From: Verrucomicrobiia bacterium
GTDB lineage: Bacteria; Verrucomicrobiota; Verrucomicrobiia; JADLBR01
DNA: 34,687 bases
Reading direction: 5' to 3'
NCBI GenBank assembly: GCA_020847615.1
Contig: JADLBR010000271.1
Span: 1 to 34,687, forward strand
Both the position numbers and the translations under genes were made by a program. Under the pieces are notes generated by a model. The model worked only from the letters and a program-made list of their open reading frames with translations. It did no database searches and had not been told where the DNA came from. Position 1 is the stretch's first letter, and each line of letters starts with the position of its first letter. Below, piece by piece: positions 7,675 to 14,883 of this stretch.

Positions 7675-9138
7675 ATGAAGAACCCAATGCCTATGAAAAA
7701 CATGATACCGATCCTGACTTGCGCGGCGCTAATGGGAGCGGCGGCGCCGACCGTCGCCCGCGCCGGTTTCACGCTCAAGGAGATCTCGCCGGAGAGCGCG
7801 GCCTGCGCCGCATGCCACAAGAAAGAGAGCCCGGTCATCTACGAGCAATGGGGCACCTCGAAACACTTCCGCGCCAACGTCGGATGCTTCGAGTGCCACT
7901 CGGCGAACAAGGAGGACCCCGACGCCTACGAGCACTACGGGCAGCACATATCCACGATCGCGTCGCCCAAGGATTGCGCCCGCTGCCACGAGAAAGAGGT
8001 CCAGGAGTTCAACGACTCCCACCACGCCAAGGGCGCGCGCATCCTCGGCTCGCTGGACAACACTCTCGCCGAGGTCGTCGAGGGCAATCGCGCCTTCAAG
8101 ACGACTGCGTTCCCGGATGGGGTCAGCGCCGCCGCCGTCAATGGCTGCTGGCAGTGCCACGGCGCGGAGGTCAAGGTCCTGGAGACCGGGCGCCTCGATC
8201 CAGCCACCTGGCCCAATACCGGCATCGGCCGCATCAACCCCGACGGCACCGAGGGCTCCTGCACCGCGTGCCACTCCCGCCACGCCTTCAGCGCCGCCCA
8301 GGCCCGCACCCCCGACACCTGCGGCAAATGCCACATGGGGCCAGACCACCCGCAGATTGAAATCTACAACGAGTCCAAGCACGGGATCGCCTACCGCGCC
8401 AATGTGGACAAGATGAGCCTCGACAACCCCAAGTGGATCGTCGGCGAAGACTACTCCGCCGCGCCCACCTGCGCCACCTGCCACATGAGCGCGACCAAGG
8501 ACCAGCCCGTGACCCACGATGTCGGGATGCGCATCTCGTGGAATAATCGCCCCGAGATCTCCATCCGCCCAGAGATCGCAGACGCTAAACTCGGCCTGCC
8601 CGGCAAGGACGTCCCCTGGGAGAAGCGCCGCGCAAACATGATCAATGTCTGCATCAACTGCCACAACGAGAACTACGTCAAGGCGTTCTACCAGCAGTAT
8701 GACGGCCTCATCGACCTCTACCACGGCAAGTTCGCCGAGCCGGGCCTCGCCCTTTACAAGGCGGCCAAACCCCTGCTCGCCGGACCACAATTTTCCAGCA
8801 AATTGGACTTCGTCTGGTACGAGATATGGCACCACGAGGGGCGCCGGGCGCGTCACGGCGTCTCGATGATGGGCCCCGACTACACCCACTGGCATGGCAC
8901 CTACGAGGTCGCCAAGCACTTCTATTCCGAGTACATCCCCGAGCTGCAGGAACTTGCGGAGCGCCACATGAACTCCTCGAGCGCCGAAAAGAAGGCCGCC
9001 GCCGAGGCCCTTCACAGGCTCATCGAGGACACCCTGAACCACGACAATCACAAGTGGTTTCTCAACAAGATGGATGCCTCGGAAAAGGCCCGTCGCGAAC
9101 AGCAGGTCAAGGAGTTCCAGAAGCGCTACGCAAAATGA
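7675..9138 (+). CDS. Octaheme cytochrome c of the hydroxylamine oxidoreductase (HAO) family
   Basis: A 487-residue secreted protein; the signal peptide ends ARA before Gly31. Eight CxxCH sites begin at Cys44, 71, 101, 158, 196, 216, 266 and 326. The blocks SRHAFSAA, CGKCHMGPDH, ESKHG and APTCATCHM match HAO-family blocks in order and spacing. The helical C-terminal domain has WYEIWHHEGRRARHG and PDYTHWHG and no transmembrane anchor. HAO-family enzymes oxidise hydroxylamine or hydrazine, or reduce nitrite or hydroxylamine when the Tyr cross-link to the active haem is missing. Tyr403 lies in the region where that Tyr is expected, but equivalence is unproven. No CX15CH motif of MccA sulfite reductase is present. 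Linkage to a quinone module favours, without proving, reduction. Confidence 0.94.
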   Translation: MKNPMPMKNMIPILTCAALMGAAAPTVARAGFTLKEISPESAACAACHKKESPVIYEQWGTSKHFRANVGCFECHSANKEDPDAYEHYGQHISTIASPKDCARCHEKEVQEFNDSHHAKGARILGSLDNTLAEVVEGNRAFKTTAFPDGVSAAAVNGCWQCHGAEVKVLETGRLDPATWPNTGIGRINPDGTEGSCTACHSRHAFSAAQARTPDTCGKCHMGPDHPQIEIYNESKHGIAYRANVDKMSLDNPKWIVGEDYSAAPTCATCHMSATKDQPVTHDVGMRISWNNRPEISIRPEIADAKLGLPGKDVPWEKRRANMINVCINCHNENYVKAFYQQYDGLIDLYHGKFAEPGLALYKAAKPLLAGPQFSSKLDFVWYEIWHHEGRRARHGVSMMGPDYTHWHGTYEVAKHFYSEYIPELQELAERHMNSSSAEKKAAAEALHRLIEDTLNHDNHKWFLNKMDASEKARREQQVKEFQKRYAK

Positions 9139-9150
9139 CCCGGCGCAACG

Positions 9151-9630
9151 ATGATGGCCGCACCCGACATTCGGCGGATGTCTCCCGAGGCGTTGGCGCG
9201 ACTCGGCCTCGATAGCCTGCGCGAGCACATCCTCGCGCAGGCCGCCGTCGCCCATCAGCGTTACGCGCCCCTGACCGCCAAGAGCCTCGGCGCGCTCCTC
9301 GGGGACCCGGGGTCCGTCCGATACCCGGTGCGCGTGCTCTACGAGCTCGGCGATATGGCCGCCCATCAGTTCGTGCACCCGGGCCCGCGCCCAACGCGCC
9401 CCGGCAAAGAATCCATGGTCCTCTTCGTCCACCCCTCCCTCCTAGAACATCGGGAGGCCGTGCCGGCCGCCATCGCCTACGCGATCCCTCAGATCAACTA
9501 CGGCGATCCTGTCACCGACGAACACTGCCTGCTGTACGGCGCCACCCTGCTGGGCATCACCGCCGACGAATACTACACCCGCCTCTGCGCCATCGCGGAC
9601 GCGGTCGGGGCAACAGCGAGGTATCGCTGA
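9151..9630 (+). CDS. Unrecognised 159-residue protein downstream of the octaheme cytochrome
   Basis: I do not recognise this family. The frame starts with two ATGs (9151, 9154) 12 bp after the HAO-family gene and runs to TGA at 9630. It has no signal peptide, haem motif or transmembrane helix, so it should be cytoplasmic. Noticeable blocks are RYAPLTAKSLGALLGDPGSV (about 37-56), VRVLYELGDMAAHQF (about 60-74) and INYGDPVTDEHCLLYGATLLG (about 115-135), with conserved-looking Tyr, Asp, Glu and His residues. The composition and codon usage look like real coding sequence. Spacing suggests it belongs to the cytochrome operon, perhaps in assembly or regulation, but this is position-based only. Its stop codon lies inside a repeat motif (see the repeat at 9626-9770). 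Confidence 0.7.
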   Translation: MMAAPDIRRMSPEALARLGLDSLREHILAQAAVAHQRYAPLTAKSLGALLGDPGSVRYPVRVLYELGDMAAHQFVHPGPRPTRPGKESMVLFVHPSLLEHREAVPAAIAYAIPQINYGDPVTDEHCLLYGATLLGITADEYYTRLCAIADAVGATARYR

Positions 9631-9770
9631 CTCGAAAATCTGGGGTGTAGGCACGGTCGTTAGACCGTGGACGCGCTGCCCGAGCGCCGGGGCCCATCTG
9701 TTACCAGATGGGCTACATTCTCTGCGCCGGTGGTGCCGCCACGGGCGGCACCGGACCTGACTCAAAAATC
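9626..9770. repeat. Repeat element with three perfect hairpins between convergent genes
   Basis: The element is bounded by direct copies of a motif: GCTGACTCGAAAATC (9626-9640) and ACCTGACTCAAAAATC (9755-9770). Between them lie three perfect stems: CACGGTC/GACCGTG with loop GTTA (9652-9669), GCCCATCTG/CAGATGGGC with loop TTAC (9692-9713), and GGTGCCGCC/GGCGGCACC with loop ACG (9732-9752). The GCTGACTCGAAAAT motif also starts family A repeats at 11236, 26938 and (minus) 21082. The first copy contains the stop codon of the upstream gene. The hairpins may end transcription from both convergent genes, although no T-tracts follow. Confidence 0.65.
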
Positions 9771-9783
9771 GGAGCCTCTGGCC

Positions 9784-11196
9784 CTACCTCTTCCCGAACG
9801 CCCAGTTCGGCGACGGGACGTGCGCCTCTTTCATGGCGGCCTCGATCTTGGCCACGACATCGGGGTGCTTCGCCGCGATGTCTTTCTCTTCGGCAATATC
9901 CTTGGTGACGTCGTACAATTCGATTGGCCCGGTCACTCCGGGCTTCCGAACGCCCTTCCACGGGCCCATCCGCACGGCCTGCGCGCCCGCCTTGCCCTCG
10001 TAGAACTCCCAATAGAGATAGGCATGCTGCTTCTGTCCCGCGGCATCGCCGCGAAGCAGCGGCAACAGGCTGATACTGTCGGTCGCCGCGGGACAAGAAA
10101 CCCCGGCCATCTCCGCCGCGGTCGCCATGACGTCCCCAAAGTAGCCGATATGGTCCGAGACCGTCCCCCCCTGGATCGTGCCCGGCCACCACGCGAGAGC
10201 CGGCACGCGTATGCCGCCGTCGTAAAGGTCCCGCTTGTTGCCCCGAAGCGGGCCGTTCGGATCGAAGAACTCTGGGTCCTGCCCGCCCTCCTTGTGCGGG
10301 CCGTTGTCCGAACTGAACATCACCAGCGTCTTCTCCGCGACACCCAGCTCCTTCAACAGATCCAGCACGCGCCCGACGTCCCTGTCCATGCGGGTGATCA
10401 TCGCCGCCTGGCCCTTTTCCGGATCGGGCCACCCCCTCGACGCGTACTCCCCGTAATCCGGCACCTCCTGCCCGTTCTTCAGCGCCCGGGTCGCCTCGTT
10501 ATTCGCATGCGGGATCGTCAGCGCCAGATACAAGAAGAATGGCCCGCCCTTGTTCTCGCGGATCCACTTCACGGCCTCCTCCGCGATCATGTCGTGGCTA
10601 TAGTCGACCTTGTTGGTGGCATAGCCCGCCCCGGGCGCCCCGTAGATTTCCTGGCCCATCGGGACCACCGCGTTTTGAAACCGCACCATCTCCTCGTTAC
10701 GCCACAGGAAGGCGGGGTAGTAATTGTGCGCGTGGCCCTGGTTCAGGTAACCGAAGAAATAGTCAAATCCCTTTCTGAGCGGGTGCCCGGTCGAACCGAG
10801 TTCGCCGAGACCCCACTTGCCGATGAGGGCCGTGCGGTATCCCGCGCCCTTGAGCACCTCGGCAACCGTCTTGTCCTCCGGCCGCAACGTCTGGACCTCG
10901 ATGTTCTTCGCCCCCGCGTTGCCCCTGACCCAAGTGTGCCCCATGTGCTGCCCGGTCATGAGCACCGACCGCGAGGGCGCGCAGACCGTGCATCCCGCAT
11001 AGAACTGCGTGAGGCGCATGCCCTCCGACGCCATCCGATCGAGCCTCGGGGTCTTGATCAGTTTCTGGCCGTAACAGCCCAGATCCCCATAGCCGAGGTC
11101 GTCGGCCAGGATAAACACCAGGTTGGGCTTCGATTCGGCCCGCGCGCAGGCGACCGCGCACAGGAACATCAGGGGCAGGGTCCGGAGGAGGGTCAC
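9784..11196 (-). CDS. Exported sulfatase (formylglycine, type I)
   Basis: A 470-residue protein. The mature part opens with KPNLVFILADDLGYGDLGCYG, whose paired Asp residues bind the active-site calcium, and continues to CAPSR, the C-x-P-S-R signature in which Cys is converted to formylglycine. Further conserved blocks are TALIGKWGLG, PFFLYLALTIPHANNE and VMFSSDNGPHKEGG. A GTG at 11196 gives a short signal peptide (LLRTLPLMFLCAVACARAES); the frame continues upstream through a repeat array and that part is unlikely to be translated. It would hydrolyse sulfate esters of polysaccharides outside the cytoplasm. No formylglycine-generating enzyme is in this window. The substrate cannot be assigned. 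The gene ends beside a hairpin-rich repeat. Confidence 0.92.
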   Translation of the reverse strand: MTLLRTLPLMFLCAVACARAESKPNLVFILADDLGYGDLGCYGQKLIKTPRLDRMASEGMRLTQFYAGCTVCAPSRSVLMTGQHMGHTWVRGNAGAKNIEVQTLRPEDKTVAEVLKGAGYRTALIGKWGLGELGSTGHPLRKGFDYFFGYLNQGHAHNYYPAFLWRNEEMVRFQNAVVPMGQEIYGAPGAGYATNKVDYSHDMIAEEAVKWIRENKGGPFFLYLALTIPHANNEATRALKNGQEVPDYGEYASRGWPDPEKGQAAMITRMDRDVGRVLDLLKELGVAEKTLVMFSSDNGPHKEGGQDPEFFDPNGPLRGNKRDLYDGGIRVPALAWWPGTIQGGTVSDHIGYFGDVMATAAEMAGVSCPAATDSISLLPLLRGDAAGQKQHAYLYWEFYEGKAGAQAVRMGPWKGVRKPGVTGPIELYDVTKDIAEEKDIAAKHPDVVAKIEAAMKEAHVPSPNWAFGKR

Positions 11197-11235
11197 GGTC
11201 CCAGTCTGGGCGGACGCGCCGCCGATGACAAGCGC

Positions 11236-11403
11236 GCTGGCTCGAAGATTCCCGTGACCGACGCGCTTCCCGTAGCCGAACGCGTGAGCACTTGGCCGCC
11301 AAAGCCTCAGGGCTTCGGCTACATTGACGCTTCCCGTAGCCGAACGCGTGAGCGTTTGGCGCCCGGGCGCCGCTGGAACGCGCCAAACGCTCACACGCTC
11401 GGG
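11236..11403 (+). repeat. Tandem pair of dispersed repeat family A
   Basis: The array starts with GCTGGCTCGAAGATT, then holds two units beginning CTTCCCGTAGCCGAACGCG (11266 and 11330). The first unit closes with CAGGGCTTCGGCTACATT, giving outer arms GTAGCCGAA / TTCGGCTAC. The second runs into a GCGCCAAACGCTCACACGC stretch that can pair with its own CGTGAGCGTTTGGCGC. It fills most of the 291-bp gap between the divergent sulfatase and epimerase genes, so their promoters must lie within or around it. Confidence 0.75.
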
Positions 11404-11487
11404 CACAGTCTCGCGCCCGGTGGTGCCCGCCACGACGGGCGCGCAAAGCGCCTTGGCCTCCCCTCACCACTGCCCTACCGTAGTCCG

Positions 11488-12609
11488 ATGCGATACCGGG
11501 CCACCTCTCTCCTCGCGTTGGGATCGCTCGCCATGGTCGCGAGCGGAGCGGAGCCGGGACGCCCGGCTATCCAGGAGCGATCCTTCGGCGCGATGCCCGA
11601 CGGGTCGCCGGTCCGGCAATTCATCCTCTCGAACGGCCGCGGCATGGTCGCGAAGATAATCACCTACGGGGCCATCCTCTCGGAACTCCATGTCCCCGAT
11701 CGCGCAGGCAAGGTCGCCAACGTCGTCCTCGGCTTTGACACGTTCGAGCCCTATCTGGGAAAGCACCCCTGCTTTGGCGCGGTCGTCGGACGGTTCGCCA
11801 ACCGTATCTCTGGCGCGCGATTCGCGATTGACGGAGCAGTCGTCGAGGTGACGAAGAACGCGGGCGCCCACCACATCCACGGGGGCAAGGTCGGCTACCA
11901 CAGGCGCAACTGGGAGGCCGCCGCCCTCCCCGCGACGGGCGACTCCGCCGCGGTGCGGCTCTGGTTGCTCAGCCCTGACGGCGACGAGGGCTACCCCGGG
12001 AACCTCCGCGCCGAAGTCACCTACACCCTGACCACAGGGGGCGAGCTGCGCATCGATTATGCCGCGACGGCGGACAGGCCCACCGTCGTCAACCTGACCA
12101 ACCACAGCTACTTCAATCTCCGCGGGTCCGGCGATATCCTGGATCACGTCCTGATGATCGCCGCGGATGCCTACACGCCCGCCAATGAAGCGAACATACC
12201 CACCGGGCATATCGCCCCCGTCGAGGGCACACCCCTGGATTTTCGTCAGCCAACCCCGATAGGCGCGCGCATCGGGGCGCTGCGTGCCACCACCCGCGGC
12301 TACGACCACAACTTCGTCCTGCGCGCCGCGGGGGGCAAACTCGCACTCGCCGCGCGAGCCACCGATCCAACGACTGGCCGCGTCATGGAAACGTGGACCA
12401 CGCAGCCGGGCCTCCAGCTCTACACGGGCAATGGTCTCGATGGAAAACTCATCGGCCCAGGCGGCATACCCTACCCCCTCCATGGCGGTTTCTGCCTCGA
12501 GACCCAGCACTTTCCGGACTCCCCCAACAAACCCGACTTCCCCTCCACCGTCCTGAGGCCGGGCGACACCTTCCGCAGCACCACCGCCTTCCGTTTCACG
12601 AGCGAGTGA
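11488..12609 (+). CDS. Exported aldose 1-epimerase (mutarotase)
   Basis: A 373-residue protein with an N-terminal signal peptide (MRYRATSLLALGSLAMVASG) that most cytoplasmic GalM proteins lack. The family blocks are all present: VVGRFANRISGARF, HHIHGGKVGYHRRNWE with the paired active-site histidines, NLTNHSYFNL with the catalytic His, and CLETQHFPDSPN with the catalytic Glu. The enzyme interconverts alpha and beta anomers of hexoses. Export places it with the neighbouring sulfatase in periplasmic breakdown of complex sugars, which is typical of Verrucomicrobia and Planctomycetes. The ATG at 11488 was chosen because it begins the signal peptide. The open frame continues far upstream, antisense to the sulfatase, and that part is not a gene. 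Confidence 0.93.
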   Translation: MRYRATSLLALGSLAMVASGAEPGRPAIQERSFGAMPDGSPVRQFILSNGRGMVAKIITYGAILSELHVPDRAGKVANVVLGFDTFEPYLGKHPCFGAVVGRFANRISGARFAIDGAVVEVTKNAGAHHIHGGKVGYHRRNWEAAALPATGDSAAVRLWLLSPDGDEGYPGNLRAEVTYTLTTGGELRIDYAATADRPTVVNLTNHSYFNLRGSGDILDHVLMIAADAYTPANEANIPTGHIAPVEGTPLDFRQPTPIGARIGALRATTRGYDHNFVLRAAGGKLALAARATDPTTGRVMETWTTQPGLQLYTGNGLDGKLIGPGGIPYPLHGGFCLETQHFPDSPNKPDFPSTVLRPGDTFRSTTAFRFTSE

Positions 12610-12653
12610 CCCATCCCGCGGGACCCCCATTTCAACGCGCGGCCGTGCCCAAC

Positions 12654-12713
12654 GAGGCTGCCGGACAGGGGCCGACAGAGGAGTTTGCCGGACAAAGTCC
12701 GACAGATTCCTAG
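12654..12713 (-). repeat. Dispersed repeat family B, two units, abutting the argB stop
   Basis: On the minus strand the element begins with the argB stop: TAGGAATCTGTCGGACTTTG, then TCCGGC. CGGAC-TTT-GTCCG forms a stem. A second, weaker unit (GTCGGCCCCTGTCCGGCAG on the minus strand) follows. The same start is seen after aroE (TAGGAGTTTTTCGGACTTCG). It lies between convergent genes (epimerase end 12609, argB end 12710) and could end argB transcription. Confidence 0.6.
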
Positions 12714-13585
12714 AGCACGACCTCCGTCCCCACGCCGGCGTCGGTGAAGATCTCCAACAGCACGGAGTGGTTCACGCGCCCGTCAACGAAGGAGACTTTC
12801 TCGACGCCCGCCCGTATGGCGGCCACGGCGCTGTCCACCTTTGGGATCATCCCCTTGTCGATGATCCCGGAGCCCTTGAGTTCCGCGACATCCCCGGTCC
12901 GGAGATGCGAAATCACGGTGGCGGGATCCTTCGGGTCGCGCATCAATCCGGGCACGTCGCTCATGAACACCAGCCGGCGGGCACGCAGGGCGATCGCGGC
13001 CTGCGCCGCCGCGATGTCGGCATTGCAATTGTAGATGTCCCCGTCCTCGCCCCGCGCCGTCGGGCTGATCACGGGCGTGATGCCGCGCTCGATGCACTCC
13101 AGCAACGGGCCGGTATTCACCCCCGTGACCTCGCCCACGAAACCGGGGTCGACCTTCTCGCCCCCGGGCCCCTCCAGCCACAGTTTCCGGCACCTGAAAA
13201 TCTCCGTTCCTGAAAATCCCTTGGCCATGCCCCCGATCGCGTTGATCATCCCCACCACCTCGGGATTGATCTCCCCCGAAAGCACGCGCTCCACCACACC
13301 CACCGCCGCCGCATCGGTCACCCGCTGCCCCTGCACGAATTTCGCCTGGAGGCCCGCCTTCTCCATCGCCCGCGTGATGGCCTTCCCGCCGCCATGTACC
13401 ACCACGGGGTTAATCTCCACGGCCTCCAGGAAGACGATGTCGCGGGCCACGCCGCCCCGCACGGCGGGATCATCTGAGTCCATGAAACTCCCGCCGTATT
13501 TCACGACGAATGTCGCCCCGCTGAACCTCTGGATATAGGGGAGAGCCTCCAGCAGGGTGGCCGCCTTTGCGATGAGATCCTCCAT
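12710..13585 (-). CDS. argB: Acetylglutamate kinase
   Basis: A 291-residue enzyme that phosphorylates N-acetylglutamate in the second step of arginine synthesis. The amino-acid-kinase blocks are clear: VVKYGGSFM (phosphate-binding glycine loop), INPVVVHGGGKAI (substrate loop), GFVGEVTGVN, DGDIYNCNADIAAAQAA and GSGIIDKGMIPKVDSA, ending LLEIFTDAGVGTEVV. The usual KYGG-N-AM is KYGG-S-FM here. The ATG at 13585 starts MEDLIAKAATLLEALPYI, the normal N-terminus, with GGAGAG eleven bases upstream; the open frame extends further but without family similarity. No other arginine genes are nearby. It diverges from the SixA-like gene over 51 bp. Confidence 0.95.
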   Translation of the reverse strand: MEDLIAKAATLLEALPYIQRFSGATFVVKYGGSFMDSDDPAVRGGVARDIVFLEAVEINPVVVHGGGKAITRAMEKAGLQAKFVQGQRVTDAAAVGVVERVLSGEINPEVVGMINAIGGMAKGFSGTEIFRCRKLWLEGPGGEKVDPGFVGEVTGVNTGPLLECIERGITPVISPTARGEDGDIYNCNADIAAAQAAIALRARRLVFMSDVPGLMRDPKDPATVISHLRTGDVAELKGSGIIDKGMIPKVDSAVAAIRAGVEKVSFVDGRVNHSVLLEIFTDAGVGTEVVL

Positions 13586-13636
13586 GCGGCAACAATCTCT
13601 CCATTGCGCGCGCGCGGTCAAGGGGCATGTTCCCGC

Positions 13637-14083
13637 ATGCGACTCTATCTCATCCGCCACGGACAGGCCACGGATGAATCCGTCAACCCGGATAGACCCC
13701 TGACCGACGGGGGCCGCCGCGATGTCGCCGCCCTCGCCTCACAGCTCCAAGCCGCCGGCCTCGTCCCATACCAGTTCCTGCACAGCGGAAAAACGCGGGC
13801 ATCGCAAACCGCGGAGATCCTCAACGGGCGTCTCCGGGCGCCCGCCGGCGTGGATCGCGGCAAGGGCCTGAAACCCAACGATCCCCCCGATGCCATCGTG
13901 GCCCGCATCGAAACATGGCAGGAGGACACCGCCCTCGTCGGCCACCTCCCCTCGCTGGCGATCATCGCCAGGGCCCTCATGGGACCGGGGCTCCCGTTCA
14001 CGGAGTTCCCCGTCGCGGGCGCCGTCGTGCTGGAGCGGGATGCCGCCGGCCACTGGCGGCTTCTGGCCCAGTTCGCCCCCTGA
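13637..14083 (+). CDS. SixA-like phosphohistidine phosphatase (histidine phosphatase superfamily)
   Basis: A 148-residue cytoplasmic protein. It opens with MRLYLIRHGQA, the RHG catalytic motif of the histidine phosphatase superfamily, followed by LTDGGRRDVAALAS. The second blocks are HSGKTRASQTAEIL and TALVGHLPSLAIIARAL, where His of VGHLP completes the active site. Size and order match SixA, which removes phosphate from histidine phosphotransfer domains; the true substrate here is unknown. The ATG at 13637 is set by the MRLYLIRHG start. The gene ends one base before the convergent toxin gene's stop. Confidence 0.85.
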   Translation: MRLYLIRHGQATDESVNPDRPLTDGGRRDVAALASQLQAAGLVPYQFLHSGKTRASQTAEILNGRLRAPAGVDRGKGLKPNDPPDAIVARIETWQEDTALVGHLPSLAIIARALMGPGLPFTEFPVAGAVVLERDAAGHWRLLAQFAP

Positions 14084-14512
14084 TCAATCGAGCGGATCGC
14101 GCCAGTCCAGCGACGGAAACCTCGCGAAATCCGCGTCGCTCGAACACAGGCGACACCCGTTCTCGATCGCCAGCGCCGCGAGATGCGCGTCCATGATCAG
14201 ATTGCCCCGCGCGTCCCCCTCCTCGATCAACCGGCCAAAGATCTCCCAGTGCGCATCGGTCTCCCCGATGACGCGGACACAGGGTTGCTCCAACCAGCTC
14301 TCGACACGCGCCACGGCCTCCCGGCGCGTGAGCGGCCGACGGTGCAGACGGACGTTCGTCGCGATGCGCAAGAAGGCCGTCAGCGTCGGCCACGCCAGAC
14401 ACACCGGATCCGGCCCCGACAACTGACGATCCCACCACTCCCGGGCCAACGCGTGCCGGGCAGAGAGGCTATCCTCCGCGTACAGCAGGATGTTGGCGTC
14501 CACCAAGATCAC
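14084..14512 (-). CDS. PIN-domain ribonuclease toxin, VapC type
   Basis: A 142-residue PIN protein starting MILVDANILLYAED, with the first acidic residue Asp5. Downstream it has WPTLTAFLRI, a second acidic region (ETDAHWEIFGRLIEE), LIMDAHLAALAIENG with the third Asp, and a final SSDADFARFP with further acidic residues. These carboxylates bind magnesium in VapC RNases, which cut tRNA or rRNA when freed from antitoxin. Its ATG overlaps the stop of the ribbon-helix-helix-like gene upstream, the standard antitoxin-toxin order. It ends exactly where the convergent SixA-like gene ends. Confidence 0.9.
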   Translation of the reverse strand: MILVDANILLYAEDSLSARHALAREWWDRQLSGPDPVCLAWPTLTAFLRIATNVRLHRRPLTRREAVARVESWLEQPCVRVIGETDAHWEIFGRLIEEGDARGNLIMDAHLAALAIENGCRLCSSDADFARFPSLDWRDPLD

Positions 14513-14754
14513 TTGAAATCCTCGCGCTCCGCCGCCGCCAAAAGGTCCCCGACGTTGTCGTAGCTCAGACCCTCCCGCAGCCCCATCGGTCGCGGCTGCG
14601 TGCGATATGGACGCGCGGGCCGCGCCTCCTCCATCGCCGCCAGACCCAGCCGCAGCGCCTCGTTGATCACGTCCTTGAAGGGTCGCCTCGTCTTCGCCGA
14701 GCGCGCCCGCGCCTGGCTCGCCACATCATCCGAAAGAGTCAGTGTGGTCCTCAC
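14509..14754 (-). CDS. VapB-like antitoxin
   Basis: An 81-residue protein opening MRTTLTLSDDVASQARARSA, the usual start of ribbon-helix-helix antitoxins paired with this type of PIN toxin, followed by FKDVINEALRLGL and a charged C-terminal tail (YDNVGDLLAAAERED) that would bind the toxin. The GTG at 14754 gives the family-standard N-terminus; another GTG at 14775 adds seven residues. A TTGACA box and an ATCATG-type -10 lie upstream so that transcription could start at the GTG itself, making a leaderless mRNA possible. It overlaps the toxin gene by 4 bp. The antitoxin probably represses its own promoter. Confidence 0.85.
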   Translation of the reverse strand: MRTTLTLSDDVASQARARSAKTRRPFKDVINEALRLGLAAMEEARPARPYRTQPRPMGLREGLSYDNVGDLLAAAEREDFK

Positions 14755-14790
14755 GAAGACATCATGATGCGTCACTTTTGAATGTCAAGA
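14754..14790 (-). promoter_or_regulatory. Candidate vapBC promoter and operator
   Basis: On the minus strand TTGACA (14788-14783) is followed after 16 bp by CATGAT (14766-14761), a 4/6 match to the -10 consensus. The perfect 10-bp palindrome CATCATGATG (14760-14769) overlaps the -10 box and is a plausible antitoxin operator. Transcription would begin close to the antitoxin GTG at 14754. Confidence 0.4.
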
Positions 14791-14883
14791 TGCCGCAGGG
14801 TCTCATGCGGACTCTCCCCGTATGGCACCATCATTCATAACTCGCTCAATATCAGGGAAAAGGAGATCTTTGCCAGAGGGGTT

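Noticed and set aside
7675-9138. Octaheme sulfite reductase (MccA) identity
   Set aside because: MccA carries a CX15CH haem site, and all eight sites here are plain CxxCH; the sequence blocks follow HAO instead.
9659-9665. GTTAGAC resembling an integron attC core site
   Set aside because: It is the loop and start of one arm of a short perfect hairpin; there is no integrase, no cassette array and no matching complementary core at attC spacing.
11236-11403. CRISPR array
   Set aside because: Only two units, imperfect and palindromic across their length, without regular spacers, and no cas genes nearby.
11197-11433. Upstream extension of the sulfatase frame
   Set aside because: It translates repeat family A DNA and gives a long non-signal N-terminus; the GTG at 11196 directly precedes a signal peptide.
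9667-11487. Long plus-strand open frame running antisense to the sulfatase and into the epimerase
   Set aside because: It mirrors a gene with clear sulfatase motifs, has no recognisable domain and is rich in Arg, Pro and His as expected for an antisense frame in GC-rich DNA. Only the part from 11488 is a gene.
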